The position numbers were made by a program, and so were the translations under genes. The notes beneath the pieces were generated by a model. The model saw only the letters and a program-made list of their open reading frames with translations. It searched no databases and was not told the DNA's origin. DNA of 14,181 nucleotides from an uncultured Leucothrix sp. GTDB lineage: Bacteria > Pseudomonadota > Gammaproteobacteria > Thiotrichales > Thiotrichaceae. Where the stretch lies: assembly GCA_937923375.1 (NCBI GenBank), contig CALAJG010000228.1:1-14181 (forward strand), given 5' to 3'. Positions 6,702 through 14,181 of the stretch are shown in pieces (position 1 is the stretch's first letter; each line of letters starts with the position of its first letter).

Positions 6702-7745
6702 TTAGTCTGGTGTTGACTGGCTAAGTTCATTTACATCGCAAAAAACACCGAGCTCCTGAAGCACACTGGTTGCGTAAGCTCCCGGTTTTAAACGAAAGCT
6801 TAACTCTAGTACATCAGTTGAAAGCCACCGATAGTCCAACTCATTCACCATTAATCTTAAGGCACGGCGTTCTTGCTTTAAACCGTGTTTTTCTAAACCA
6901 GCACTTAGTACTGGAAATAATGACGACAGTGCACTTTCTTGCGCCCTCACCTCATGCTGCGACGCTAGTTCACCCAGCCCCCACAGTGGGCCACTGGGGT
7001 GTAAATCAAAGCTTGAAACTCGTTGCTGTAGGATCTCATCCAAAGGTTCGTAGAAGCAGCTGTTCGATCCGTCAAGTTGGAACACATCACCCTCCAACGC
7101 AATATTCCAAGTATTCGAGCTTACCCGCTCCGATAGGCAATGGTTAAATAACCATGAACGCGCAGCTGATAAATACATGCTCTTTTGATGCCGGGCTTTT
7201 GGTTTAATCTCTCCTGAAAACCAAGCGGTCGCTCGTTGGATATTATGGTTATCCCGGCCAAAGCGTTGGGCTCCAAAGTAATTGGGCACCCCCTGCCGAC
7301 GAATTGTCTCTAACGTCTTCTCTACAGCGGATTTGTCACCAATACACTCTCTGATAACAAGCTTAAAGCGATTTCCCTTCAGTGTCCCAATCCGCACTTT
7401 ACGGTTGTGCCGGACTTCCTCAAGTATCTCAATGGATTCAGGCAAGTGAGCAGACCAATCAGGGGGCTCTTTTCCGGGTAGCCAGACACTAAACCATTGA
7501 ACTGTTATTGCATGCCTGTCCTTTAAGCCCGCATAGGAAACGTCTCGACGCGAAACTCCAGCAATATCCGCCAGTTGTTTACCCGTCCACTCGGTGTTTT
7601 GGCCAGACTTGCGCACTTTCAAACAAACATGCTCACCCTCACCACTGGGTTCAAAATCGGGTATTTCATCCACCTGAAAATCTTTATTAGTCGTGCGAAT
7701 ATTACCGGTTAAGCAACTAGCATTTCCTGTCCGTTTAAAGTTCAT
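6702..7745 (-). CDS. truD: tRNA pseudouridine(13) synthase TruD
   Basis: TruD makes pseudouridine 13 in the D-arm of tRNA, in E. coli that of tRNA-Glu. The 347-residue product has the N-terminal KDFQVDEIP region and the catalytic block SYAGLKDRHAITVQWFS, with Asp76 as the expected catalytic residue (Asp80 in E. coli). The motif GVPNYFGAQRFGRDNHN lies near residue 150, with the TRUD insertion after it. Length matches the family (about 350). The ATG at 7745 shares its A with the tsaB TGA stop (TGATG), which suggests translational coupling. A TTG one codon earlier is in frame but less likely. Residues after the catalytic block look intact. It lies between tsaB and the transglycosylase gene in one transcription unit. 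Confidence 0.96.
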   Translation of the reverse strand: MNFKRTGNASCLTGNIRTTNKDFQVDEIPDFEPSGEGEHVCLKVRKSGQNTEWTGKQLADIAGVSRRDVSYAGLKDRHAITVQWFSVWLPGKEPPDWSAHLPESIEILEEVRHNRKVRIGTLKGNRFKLVIRECIGDKSAVEKTLETIRRQGVPNYFGAQRFGRDNHNIQRATAWFSGEIKPKARHQKSMYLSAARSWLFNHCLSERVSSNTWNIALEGDVFQLDGSNSCFYEPLDEILQQRVSSFDLHPSGPLWGLGELASQHEVRAQESALSSLFPVLSAGLEKHGLKQERRALRLMVNELDYRWLSTDVLELSFRLKPGAYATSVLQELGVFCDVNELSQSTPD

Positions 7746-8458
7746 CAACTAGGCTTGCCTTGTTCAGCTTTCTTCTTTGCTACATCATTTCGTAAATACA
7801 CTGGTTCTGCATCCGCCGCATCAATGACTTCACCACGACTGTAAGCTGATGCAGCGAGCTTTGCGATAGATTGAGCGCTTGGAAACACATCATTAATTGC
7901 AGTTGTTATTTCAGACGAATCAGAAGTCATAAGCTCGGGATAATAAGCCTGCCAACCGCTGCCAAAGCAGAACCCACCCTGTTTATCAAGGCCACCAATT
8001 ACTTCAGGTTTAGATATTTTTTCTTCATCGATCAAGCTTACTTCGCCATCGATATTCTGATAACAACCCCAGTAAACCTCACCCATGCGAGCATCAATGG
8101 CAGGGATATAATGAACATCAGCAGCAGTCGACAGATTAATCGTTGCGTCTAATACCTGCTGAGACATAGCGGCTAGCGAAGATATAGGCAAGACTGGTTT
8201 ATCTAAAGCCAGTGCCAACCCCTGAGCGATACCAACAGCGATACGCAGTCCGGTGAACGCCCCCGGGCCACGACCAAATGCTATTGCATCTAATGCTTGT
8301 TTACTAATCCCCGCTTCGTCTAAAACGCTATCCAACATAGGGAGAATAATCTGTGTGTGTCGTCTGGGGGCAAGCTCGTAGCGACTGACGATCTCACCGT
8401 CGCAGTATAGTGCCGCTGAACACGCTTCGGTTGCTGTTTCTAATGCTAAAATCTTCAT
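7745..8458 (-). CDS. tsaB: tRNA threonylcarbamoyladenosine biosynthesis protein TsaB
   Basis: TsaB (formerly YeaZ) is the non-catalytic partner that pairs with TsaD, with TsaE, to transfer threonylcarbamoyl from TsaC product to A37 of ANN-decoding tRNAs. The 237-residue product opens with MKILALETATEACSAAL. It then shows RRHTQIILPMLDSVLDEAG and FGRGPGAFTGLRIAVGIAQGLA, the standard TsaB signatures of the ASKHA fold. The C-terminal AEPVYLRNDVAKKK is also typical. Its length is close to E. coli TsaB (231). The ATG overlaps the upstream helicase stop as ATGA, and its own stop overlaps the truD ATG. The helicase-tsaB order is the same as yoaA-tsaB in E. coli, which supports both calls. Confidence 0.97.
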   Translation of the reverse strand: MKILALETATEACSAALYCDGEIVSRYELAPRRHTQIILPMLDSVLDEAGISKQALDAIAFGRGPGAFTGLRIAVGIAQGLALALDKPVLPISSLAAMSQQVLDATINLSTAADVHYIPAIDARMGEVYWGCYQNIDGEVSLIDEEKISKPEVIGGLDKQGGFCFGSGWQAYYPELMTSDSSEITTAINDVFPSAQSIAKLAASAYSRGEVIDAADAEPVYLRNDVAKKKAEQGKPS

Positions 8459-10374
8459 TTTTCTATATTCGCAAAAAATCGTTCTGTCACTTCACGCTTG
8501 CTGGTACGAGGCACCCGCGGCAAGCTTTCCAAAAACACCCGACCGTAGGACTTAGTGCGCAGGCGAGGATCACAGATCATCAAGACACCTTTATCCTGCT
8601 CGTCCCTGATAAGACGTCCCACCCCCTGCTTCATCGCAATCACAGCTTGGGGTAGCTGATAATCACCGAAGGGATTACCACCTTGCTCACGAATCGATTT
8701 TATTCTTGCTTCAAGCACTGGATCACCTGGTGAGGCAAACGGAAACTTATCAATAATAACGCAGCGTAACGCATCACCCCGAACATCAACGCCTTCCCAA
8801 AAAGTGCTGGTACCCAGTAATACAGCATTCCCAAGTTCTTTAAAGCGTTGAATCATCTCAGCCTGCGAAGTATCCCCCTGCACTAATATCGGATATTCAA
8901 TTTCTGTTTTTAACAGTTCTGCAGCCTGATTTAAAGCACGATAGCTAGTGAACAACATAAACGTTCTTCCTTTGCATGCTTTGATAACCGGTATAGATTC
9001 TTCAACCAGACGTGGTACAAAATCATGCTGCTGCGGCTCAGGCATATTAGGGGGTGCGTACAGCAAGGCGTTATGCCAATAGTCAAATGGGCTGTCTAAT
9101 AATAAAGTTTTAGGTTCGTCCAAACCAATACGCTTGGTAAAGTGCTCAAAGTCTTGTCCTACCGCTAAGGTGGCAGAGGTAAGAACCCACGCGCAAGGGT
9201 AGGCATCTAACTGCTTACGAAATGGTTCAGCAATATCCAGAGGTGTTGAAATTAACGAAAATGAGCGAGTGTAAGTTTCGTACCATTGAACCGTTTGTGG
9301 TCTAGGCTGTTTAAAGTTTTGTAGCCTCGCAGCTAGTACAAATAACCGCTCGTAGCAGTTCAGTAATTCTTTACTGCGCTCACTGGCGATTTTTAACTGT
9401 ACCAATAAACTATCCATCACTTCGATGAGGTTTTGCAGCTCTCGTTGAATCGGGGCTTTGTCACGAATTTTATACCACGGCTCTCGCAAACCGGGTTTAT
9501 CCATGGCTAGGCGGAAGTCCATGACCACTTTATCCAGAGTTGACGGCAGGGTCCGCAAATCCGCCATGTCGGAGGCCGAAGCAAGACATTCTGACAGGGT
9601 GTCACGACTCAGCTCTAATAACTGTCGACTACTCAAGATGTCACTAAAAAAAGTGGATGCTATTTCGGGCAGCTGGTGTGCTTCATCTAGAATCACCGTA
9701 TTTGCACTAGGCAGCAGCTCACCAAAACCTTCTTCTTTTAGTGCCAGGTCAGCAAAGAATAAATGGTGATTTACCACAACAATGTCAGCTTCCTGTGCGT
9801 CACGACGCGCCTTTACTACATGACACTCCTGATAGTCATCACATTCTGCACCGAGGCAATTATCCGTCGTCGAGGTCACTATGGGCCAGATTTCCGCATC
9901 TCTGGGAACCGATGACAGTTCAGAAACATCGCCTGATTGAGTTACAAAGGCCCAATCATCAATCTTTCTTAAATGAGAAATAGACTGTTTATCTTTATAT
10001 CGCCCCTCAAACTGCGCCAAACGCATGCGGTGCTTGCACAAGTAATTGGCACGCCCTTTCAGCAGGGCCGTTTGAACATTGGATTTGAGTGCCTTTTTAA
10101 CCAGCGGCAAATCTTTTAAAAACAATTGATCCTGCAGTGTTTTACTTCCGGTGGAAACAATAACTTTACCACCGCTGAGAAAAGCAGGCAGTAAATAAGC
10201 GAAGGTTTTACCTACCCCAGTACCTGCTTCGATAACGACCGAACCATTACTTTCGATAGCTTCAGAAACGGCCTCCATCATTGCCTGTTGCTGGGGCCTA
10301 ACCTGAAACCCTGAAATAACTTCAGAAATCGGGCCATCTGCGGCTAATAAGGTACGCCAATCCTGTGTCACCAT
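8455..10374 (-). CDS. yoaA: YoaA/DinG-family Fe-S ATP-dependent DNA helicase
   Basis: This is an XPD/DinG-type superfamily 2, 5'-3' DNA helicase. In E. coli, YoaA works with the clamp-loader protein HolC in tolerance of replication damage (family knowledge). The 639-residue product has a Q-like motif (FQVRPQQQAMM) and Walker A EAGTGVGKT (49-57, Lys56). Four Cys (113, 173, 178 and 184) are spaced as in the 4Fe-4S domain. DEAH is at 230-233. The C-terminal motifs are VLTSATL, GTSTFWEGVDVRGDAL and QGVGRLIRDEQDKG. All key residues are present. There is no exonuclease domain as in Gram-positive DinG. The length and tsaB next door favour YoaA over DinG. The ATG shares its A with the TAA stop of the lipoprotein gene; a GTG one codon later is an alternative start. 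Confidence 0.92.
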   Translation of the reverse strand: MVTQDWRTLLAADGPISEVISGFQVRPQQQAMMEAVSEAIESNGSVVIEAGTGVGKTFAYLLPAFLSGGKVIVSTGSKTLQDQLFLKDLPLVKKALKSNVQTALLKGRANYLCKHRMRLAQFEGRYKDKQSISHLRKIDDWAFVTQSGDVSELSSVPRDAEIWPIVTSTTDNCLGAECDDYQECHVVKARRDAQEADIVVVNHHLFFADLALKEEGFGELLPSANTVILDEAHQLPEIASTFFSDILSSRQLLELSRDTLSECLASASDMADLRTLPSTLDKVVMDFRLAMDKPGLREPWYKIRDKAPIQRELQNLIEVMDSLLVQLKIASERSKELLNCYERLFVLAARLQNFKQPRPQTVQWYETYTRSFSLISTPLDIAEPFRKQLDAYPCAWVLTSATLAVGQDFEHFTKRIGLDEPKTLLLDSPFDYWHNALLYAPPNMPEPQQHDFVPRLVEESIPVIKACKGRTFMLFTSYRALNQAAELLKTEIEYPILVQGDTSQAEMIQRFKELGNAVLLGTSTFWEGVDVRGDALRCVIIDKFPFASPGDPVLEARIKSIREQGGNPFGDYQLPQAVIAMKQGVGRLIRDEQDKGVLMICDPRLRTKSYGRVFLESLPRVPRTSKREVTERFFANIEK

Positions 10375-11195
10375 TAAAAGTTTTGTTTCTTATAATCCAA
10401 CACTTCTTTGAAGACCCGTGTATTACCTGTTTTTACAGCTGCTTTGCTCATTAAATTTAGGTTTTTATCAACTAAATCACGCTTACCAGACGCCATTGGC
10501 AAGGCTTTTCGGGCAAAGCCAATCGCTTGATCATAGCGCCCTTTTTTGAAGTTAAAATTTGCCAACTGATACCACAGCTCGGGACTTTGAGGCTCGATCC
10601 TCAACGCCCTTTCTATTTTATTAATTGCGGCATCGTTGCGCCCCACTGCAGACTCTGCCTGGGCTGCCAGCATTAATGTTTTGGCTGCTCTAGACATTGA
10701 CTGAGTTGAACGAGGTGGTGGTGGAGAGGCCGGCCCCTGACGGGGTGCCGATAATACTTCTCTTTCCGGTACACTAGCAAAAGGATCAATATCTAATTCA
10801 TTTTTACTGAAATCTTCCCTTTCAACCATTGTTTCTAGCGGTTGAACAGTAACAGGTTGCACTTCAAGCGGTGCGGGACGCAATACCTGCACAACTGCCG
10901 GTGGTTCACGATCTACAGGTGTCGTATAGCTGTCGCGATAGTTTTTTTCCGGCGCATATTCTTCGTAGTTATTTTGGCCATAGTTATTGCTCGGCGCACG
11001 TTGCGGCCTATATTCATCAAAGACTTGTGGAATATAAACATTGCGTGGCGCTTGGATTCTAGCCTGAGGCATCGGAGAAGATGGAAGTGTTACTCGATTT
11101 GAATTCCTATTTCTAGTGTCATTACTTGAGCAAGCTGCTCCCGCAAGAGCGAGAAACAGCACCAGACATTGCTTTATCGCAGTTTGTTTAAACAT
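10374..11195 (-). CDS. TPR lipoprotein, candidate LpoP-type activator of PBP1b
   Basis: The 273-residue product begins with a short basic N-terminus and a hydrophobic run ending LALAGAAC, with Cys22 as the likely lipidated residue; Ser-Ser follows, which favours the outer membrane. The lipobox is slightly loose (Gly at -3). Residues 23-167 are Pro/Gln/Tyr/Asn-rich and probably disordered. Residues about 168-267 form TPR-like helices, including SPELWYQLANFNFKKGRYDQAIGFARKAL. In Pseudomonas aeruginosa a TPR lipoprotein, LpoP, is encoded beside PBP1b and activates it from the outer membrane. The architecture and position here, 29 bases after mrcB and on the same strand, match that. The assignment rests on context and domain order, not on recognised residues, so no symbol is given. 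Its stop overlaps the helicase start (TAATG). Confidence 0.8.
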   Translation of the reverse strand: MFKQTAIKQCLVLFLALAGAACSSNDTRNRNSNRVTLPSSPMPQARIQAPRNVYIPQVFDEYRPQRAPSNNYGQNNYEEYAPEKNYRDSYTTPVDREPPAVVQVLRPAPLEVQPVTVQPLETMVEREDFSKNELDIDPFASVPEREVLSAPRQGPASPPPPRSTQSMSRAAKTLMLAAQAESAVGRNDAAINKIERALRIEPQSPELWYQLANFNFKKGRYDQAIGFARKALPMASGKRDLVDKNLNLMSKAAVKTGNTRVFKEVLDYKKQNF

Positions 11196-11224
11196 GTTGT
11201 ACCCGAATTATTATTGGATGTTGA

Positions 11225-13528
11225 TTATTGTGCAGGCACTGGAATGGTTTCTTCCTCCTGCGTTTCAACAACACATACACGATATTTCCGTGGCTGCGTT
11301 CCCCTGATAAACGGCCGTGTTGCAGGCCTACCACAGTTAGAATTATACAGTAGCCCAGTTTCCAGATCGACCTTAACAAAGCGTACTTTACCAGGTCTGA
11401 CGGGCTTTAGAGGACGTGTCGGTAATACCTTAAATAGGTCTGACCACACTTTGATCGCACCGGACCCACCCGTCAGGCCCGTTTCTTTATTATCATCCCG
11501 TCCTACCCATACTGACGCGACATGCTGGCCAGTAAAACCAGCATACCAGCTGTCACGTTTATTATTGGTTGTACCAGTCTTTCCAGCAGAATTTTTCCAT
11601 GCTGGCAACGAAGCTGAAAGATACTTTGCCGTTCCACGTTTAGTAATTTGATTCATCGCATACGTTAATAAGTAATTCGCCTCTGGGGTCGCTACTTGCT
11701 TAACGTTCAGAGGATAACGTTTCAGAGTTTGGCCAAAAGAATCCATAACGAATCGAATTGACTTCAATGGGGTATAAGTTCCGCCCGAGGCAATGGTTTG
11801 ATACATCTGCTGCACTTCTAGAGGCGAGAGCTCTAATGCCCCCAAAAGAACCGATGGGTAGGGTGGAATTTCAGTGGTGATCCCCATGTCATGAAGCTTT
11901 TCAACAATCTTGTGCATTCCCATTGTCACTCCAACCCGCACCGTTGGTGTATTGCGTGACTTAATTAAGGCTTCTTCTAAAGTTACCCGACCCAAATCGC
12001 GATGATCATAGTTGCCTGGTTCCCAGACCTTACCATCGGACAAACGCACTTTAACCGGCCCATCACTAATCAGCGTAGAAAGGGTATATTTCTTTGGTGA
12101 CTCTAAGGCCGCTAAAAATACACCCGGCTTAACCAGAGAGCCAATTTGGCGTTTCGCATCCATCGCGCGATTGTAACCAGCATAGCGCACATCACGCCCG
12201 CCGACGATTGCCAGCACCTCGCTGTCCTGAACACTACTCACCACGATGGCACCATTGAGTTTGCCACGCTCCATACGTTGTTGCCGTTCTAATGAGGCGA
12301 CACGCTTACTGAGCACTTTCTCAGCGGTGAGCTGAACAATAGGATCCATTGCTGTAAAGATCAATAGCCCTTCACTGCGCAAATCTTCTTCTTGATAATC
12401 ACGTTGCAACTGTGATTTTACTAATTCTAAATAGGCTGGAAAAGGGCTGACACTCGGCGGAGCATTGGCTGTAATATGTAGTGGTTGTGATTTATAAAGC
12501 TTTGCATCATCGGCCGTAATGACAGCCTCTCTGGCCATAATATCTAACACCAGATTCCGGCGTTCCAAGGCCCTTTTCGGAAAACGGCGTGGATCATAAT
12601 AGGATGCACCTTTGGCCATACCGATTAACAACGCAACCTGATCAACTTCGAGCTCACGAATTGGGCGACTAAAATAAAACTGGGAGGCTAAGCCGAAACC
12701 GTGGATAGCGCGTTTTTTGTTTTGTCCCAGGTATATTTCGTTGAGATAGGTTTCTAATATTTTGTCTTTGGTGGAGTGCAATTCTAAAAGCAAAGACATG
12801 GTCGCTTCATTAACTTTACGCTTTAGACTCCGCTCATTGTTTAAGTAGAAGTTTTTAACGAGCTGCTGAGTTAAGGTACTTCCCCCCTGCACCGTTTGGC
12901 CAGCTTTGGCATTAGCCAGAAAAGCGCGCATGATCGATTTTGGATTGATGCCGACATGATCATAGTAATTCTTATCTTCGACCGCGATAAGCCCTTTCAG
13001 CAACAATGGCGTCACCTCATCAAGCTGAACAAGTACCCGATCCTCATTATGGCTTGGATAGAAATTACCAATAAGTAACGGTTCAATCCTCATCAGGTTA
13101 AGAGGGTCATCATTGTTAGCATGACGCAACGATGCGATTCGACCTTTTTTGATGGTCAGCTCGAAAGCACGCTCGGGTTCATTATCCTCGGCAAAACGAA
13201 AACCACGTGAAAAAATGACAAAGGTGTTGCCATTCCGACTGTATTGTCCGGTACCTGAGGGGTTCCCCTGTATCTTGCTGTAGTTGAGTAACTTGAGTTC
13301 TTTTTCTAAATTATCAGCAAATAAAGTTTGCCCTTCATACAGCTCAAGCGGCCTAGCGAAGACCCTAGCGGGCAATGCCCAAAGCTTGCCAGCAAATTGA
13401 GTCTTGACCTGGTCATCTAGCTTCAATACATAGGCTGCAGCAACAAGTGCGCCAATGACAATGGCCACCAGCAATGCGACTCTGAAGACTCGCCAGAAAA
13501 TCGATAGCACCAACCAGATATATTTCAA
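11225..13528 (-). CDS. mrcB: Penicillin-binding protein 1B, bifunctional class A
   Basis: PBP1b polymerises lipid II into glycan and cross-links it at the inner membrane. The 767-residue product has a very short cytoplasmic end, a membrane segment (about 16-36) and a UB2H domain (about 55-150), the docking site for lipoprotein activators. The GT51 glycosyltransferase domain contains AVEDKNYYDHVGI with catalytic Glu184, QGGSTLTQQLVKNFYL (214-229) and YLNEIYLGQ with Glu264. The transpeptidase has all three motifs: SLVK (Ser464, Lys467), SRN (524-526) and KTGTTN (650-655). Length is near that of Pseudomonas PBP1b and shorter than E. coli (844), which has a longer cytoplasmic tail. The start is TTG, supported by AGGGGA six bases upstream; no ATG is available near the membrane segment. 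It heads the operon with the TPR lipoprotein. Confidence 0.97.
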   Translation of the reverse strand: MKYIWLVLSIFWRVFRVALLVAIVIGALVAAAYVLKLDDQVKTQFAGKLWALPARVFARPLELYEGQTLFADNLEKELKLLNYSKIQGNPSGTGQYSRNGNTFVIFSRGFRFAEDNEPERAFELTIKKGRIASLRHANNDDPLNLMRIEPLLIGNFYPSHNEDRVLVQLDEVTPLLLKGLIAVEDKNYYDHVGINPKSIMRAFLANAKAGQTVQGGSTLTQQLVKNFYLNNERSLKRKVNEATMSLLLELHSTKDKILETYLNEIYLGQNKKRAIHGFGLASQFYFSRPIRELEVDQVALLIGMAKGASYYDPRRFPKRALERRNLVLDIMAREAVITADDAKLYKSQPLHITANAPPSVSPFPAYLELVKSQLQRDYQEEDLRSEGLLIFTAMDPIVQLTAEKVLSKRVASLERQQRMERGKLNGAIVVSSVQDSEVLAIVGGRDVRYAGYNRAMDAKRQIGSLVKPGVFLAALESPKKYTLSTLISDGPVKVRLSDGKVWEPGNYDHRDLGRVTLEEALIKSRNTPTVRVGVTMGMHKIVEKLHDMGITTEIPPYPSVLLGALELSPLEVQQMYQTIASGGTYTPLKSIRFVMDSFGQTLKRYPLNVKQVATPEANYLLTYAMNQITKRGTAKYLSASLPAWKNSAGKTGTTNNKRDSWYAGFTGQHVASVWVGRDDNKETGLTGGSGAIKVWSDLFKVLPTRPLKPVRPGKVRFVKVDLETGLLYNSNCGRPATRPFIRGTQPRKYRVCVVETQEEETIPVPAQ

Positions 13529-13534
13529 ATCGTA

Positions 13535-13540
13535 TCCCCT
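13535..13540 (-). promoter_or_regulatory. Shine-Dalgarno site fixing the mrcB TTG start
   Basis: AGGGGA on the minus strand lies six bases before TTG at 13528-13526, the best match to the ribosome in the region. It supports the unusual start codon, and the protein beginning there (MKYIWLVLS) places the membrane segment correctly. Confidence 0.75.
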
Positions 13541-13654
13541 AAAGATGATTCAGTATTTTTATTTTGATGGGAGTATGACAAAGTCTGTTCCATTTGTTGA
13601 TGTTTTTATTAATGCCGAAGCGTCCTAGCCAACGGTATTTTTAGCATTAAGCGA

Positions 13655-13662
13655 ATTCTATA
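13655..13662 (-). promoter_or_regulatory. Candidate -10 region for mrcB operon
   Basis: The minus strand reads TATAGAAT, which offers TATAGA or TAGAAT as a -10 box about 120 bases before the mrcB start. No good -35 box is spaced from it. The 264-base gap to the divergent NlpC/P60 gene must hold promoters for both, and this is only the best visible candidate for the leftward one. Confidence 0.3.
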
Positions 13663-13792
13663 CGATTTTCTCTAAAAATAGTATTAGTCAGAATACCTTC
13701 AATCTGCCATTCAGTCTGAACTCAGCCAATAGCTGACAATCTATCAAAGCAACCCCTGATGACTCATTAATAATTATAAAAACGATAATGTT

Positions 13793-14181
13793 ATGTCAAA
13801 AATACACACTCTAGTTTCTGCTGCACTACTGAGCCTGATCTGTGGCAGCACTCATGCACAATTTACGCAGATGATTGTAGACAACAACAATCGAATCATG
13901 CCTATTTTTTTTCATGACAACCCCCACCAGCAAAAGGAAACTGTTGTTCAGCTGCCAGCACAAGAATTTCCAACAACCAAACCTTTACTAGTCTCTAACC
14001 ACCAGAGGCAAGCTACGCAGTATCGCACTCTCCCACGCAACCCCTTAACCGGACCTTATTTTTTATCTCCTCAGCGCCATAGAATCATGGCCGCTGCTCA
14101 CTCTTTGTTAGGCACACCCTATATCTATGGAGGAAATAATCCTGAGCGAGGACTCGACTGCAGTAGCTTAATGCAGCATAT
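13793..14181 (+). CDS. Exported NlpC/P60-family cysteine peptidase, N-terminal part (cut by window edge)
   Basis: NlpC/P60 enzymes usually cleave peptidoglycan stem peptides, mostly as D,L-endopeptidases. I translated 129 codons from the ATG at 13793. A signal peptide (about 1-22, ending GSTHA before QF) is followed by about 70 unrecognised residues rich in Gln, Pro and Asn. The start of the catalytic domain comes next: AAHSLLGTPYIYGGNNPERG, then LDCSSLMQ with the nucleophile Cys123. The catalytic His and third polar residue lie beyond the right edge, so activity cannot be judged. The ATG is chosen because it begins a good signal peptide; a second ATG five bases upstream is out of frame. No clear ribosome binding site is visible. 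It is divergent from mrcB, so regulation could be shared, though this is inference. Confidence 0.88.
   Translation, partial: MSKIHTLVSAALLSLICGSTHAQFTQMIVDNNNRIMPIFFHDNPHQQKETVVQLPAQEFPTTKPLLVSNHQRQATQYRTLPRNPLTGPYFLSPQRHRIMAAAHSLLGTPYIYGGNNPERGLDCSSLMQH

Noticed and set aside
13710..13720. TTCAG-T-CTGAA palindrome in the mrcB / NlpC-P60 gap
   Set aside because: An 11-base near-palindrome of this kind is expected by chance, and no second copy lies nearby.

Overview
The window reads as ordinary chromosomal backbone of a gammaproteobacterium. FimV, a LysM/TPR protein of this class, sits beside truA and an aspartate-semialdehyde dehydrogenase gene. PBP1b carries the UB2H domain typical of the group, and a YoaA-type helicase gene lies directly upstream of tsaB as in enterics. 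Base composition by eye is in the mid-40s % GC and looks even throughout. No rRNA, tRNA, insertion sequence, phage gene, CRISPR array or integrase was seen. The genus cannot be fixed from this; a marine-type gammaproteobacterium is a guess.

Layout: (1) Bases 1-442 hold the 5' half of truA (minus strand, running off the left edge). A clear intrinsic terminator separates it from fimV (539-3790, minus). A 318-base gap with inverted TGTCA/TGACA repeats follows, then asd (4109-5131, minus). (2) A lone plus-strand gene (5370-5888) encodes a small, basic, exported DUF11-like protein. It diverges from asd and converges on the next operon. (3) A six-gene minus-strand run occupies 13528 down to 5917: mrcB (PBP1b), a TPR lipoprotein that is a candidate LpoP-type PBP1b activator, a YoaA/DinG-like Fe-S helicase, tsaB, truD and a secreted lytic transglycosylase. 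Three of its junctions overlap by 1-4 bases, which points to one transcript. (4) At the right edge, a divergent plus-strand gene starting at 13793 encodes an exported NlpC/P60 peptidase, cut off just after its catalytic Cys motif.

Two themes recur. Cell-wall biology accounts for mrcB, the candidate lpoP, the transglycosylase, the NlpC/P60 enzyme, LysM-bearing FimV, and Asd, which feeds diaminopimelate synthesis. tRNA modification accounts for tsaB, truD and truA. The Fe-S helicase adds a DNA-repair function to the same operon.

Several start codons need care. fimV uses GTG and mrcB uses TTG, both with strong ribosome binding sites. asd, truD and the DUF11-like gene have upstream TTG codons that are less likely starts than the following ATG. 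I did not find a convincing undescribed system. The best leads are the lipoprotein next to PBP1b, the orphan DUF11-like protein, the repeat cluster upstream of fimV, and the short extended -10 promoter squeezed between the fimV terminator and truA.
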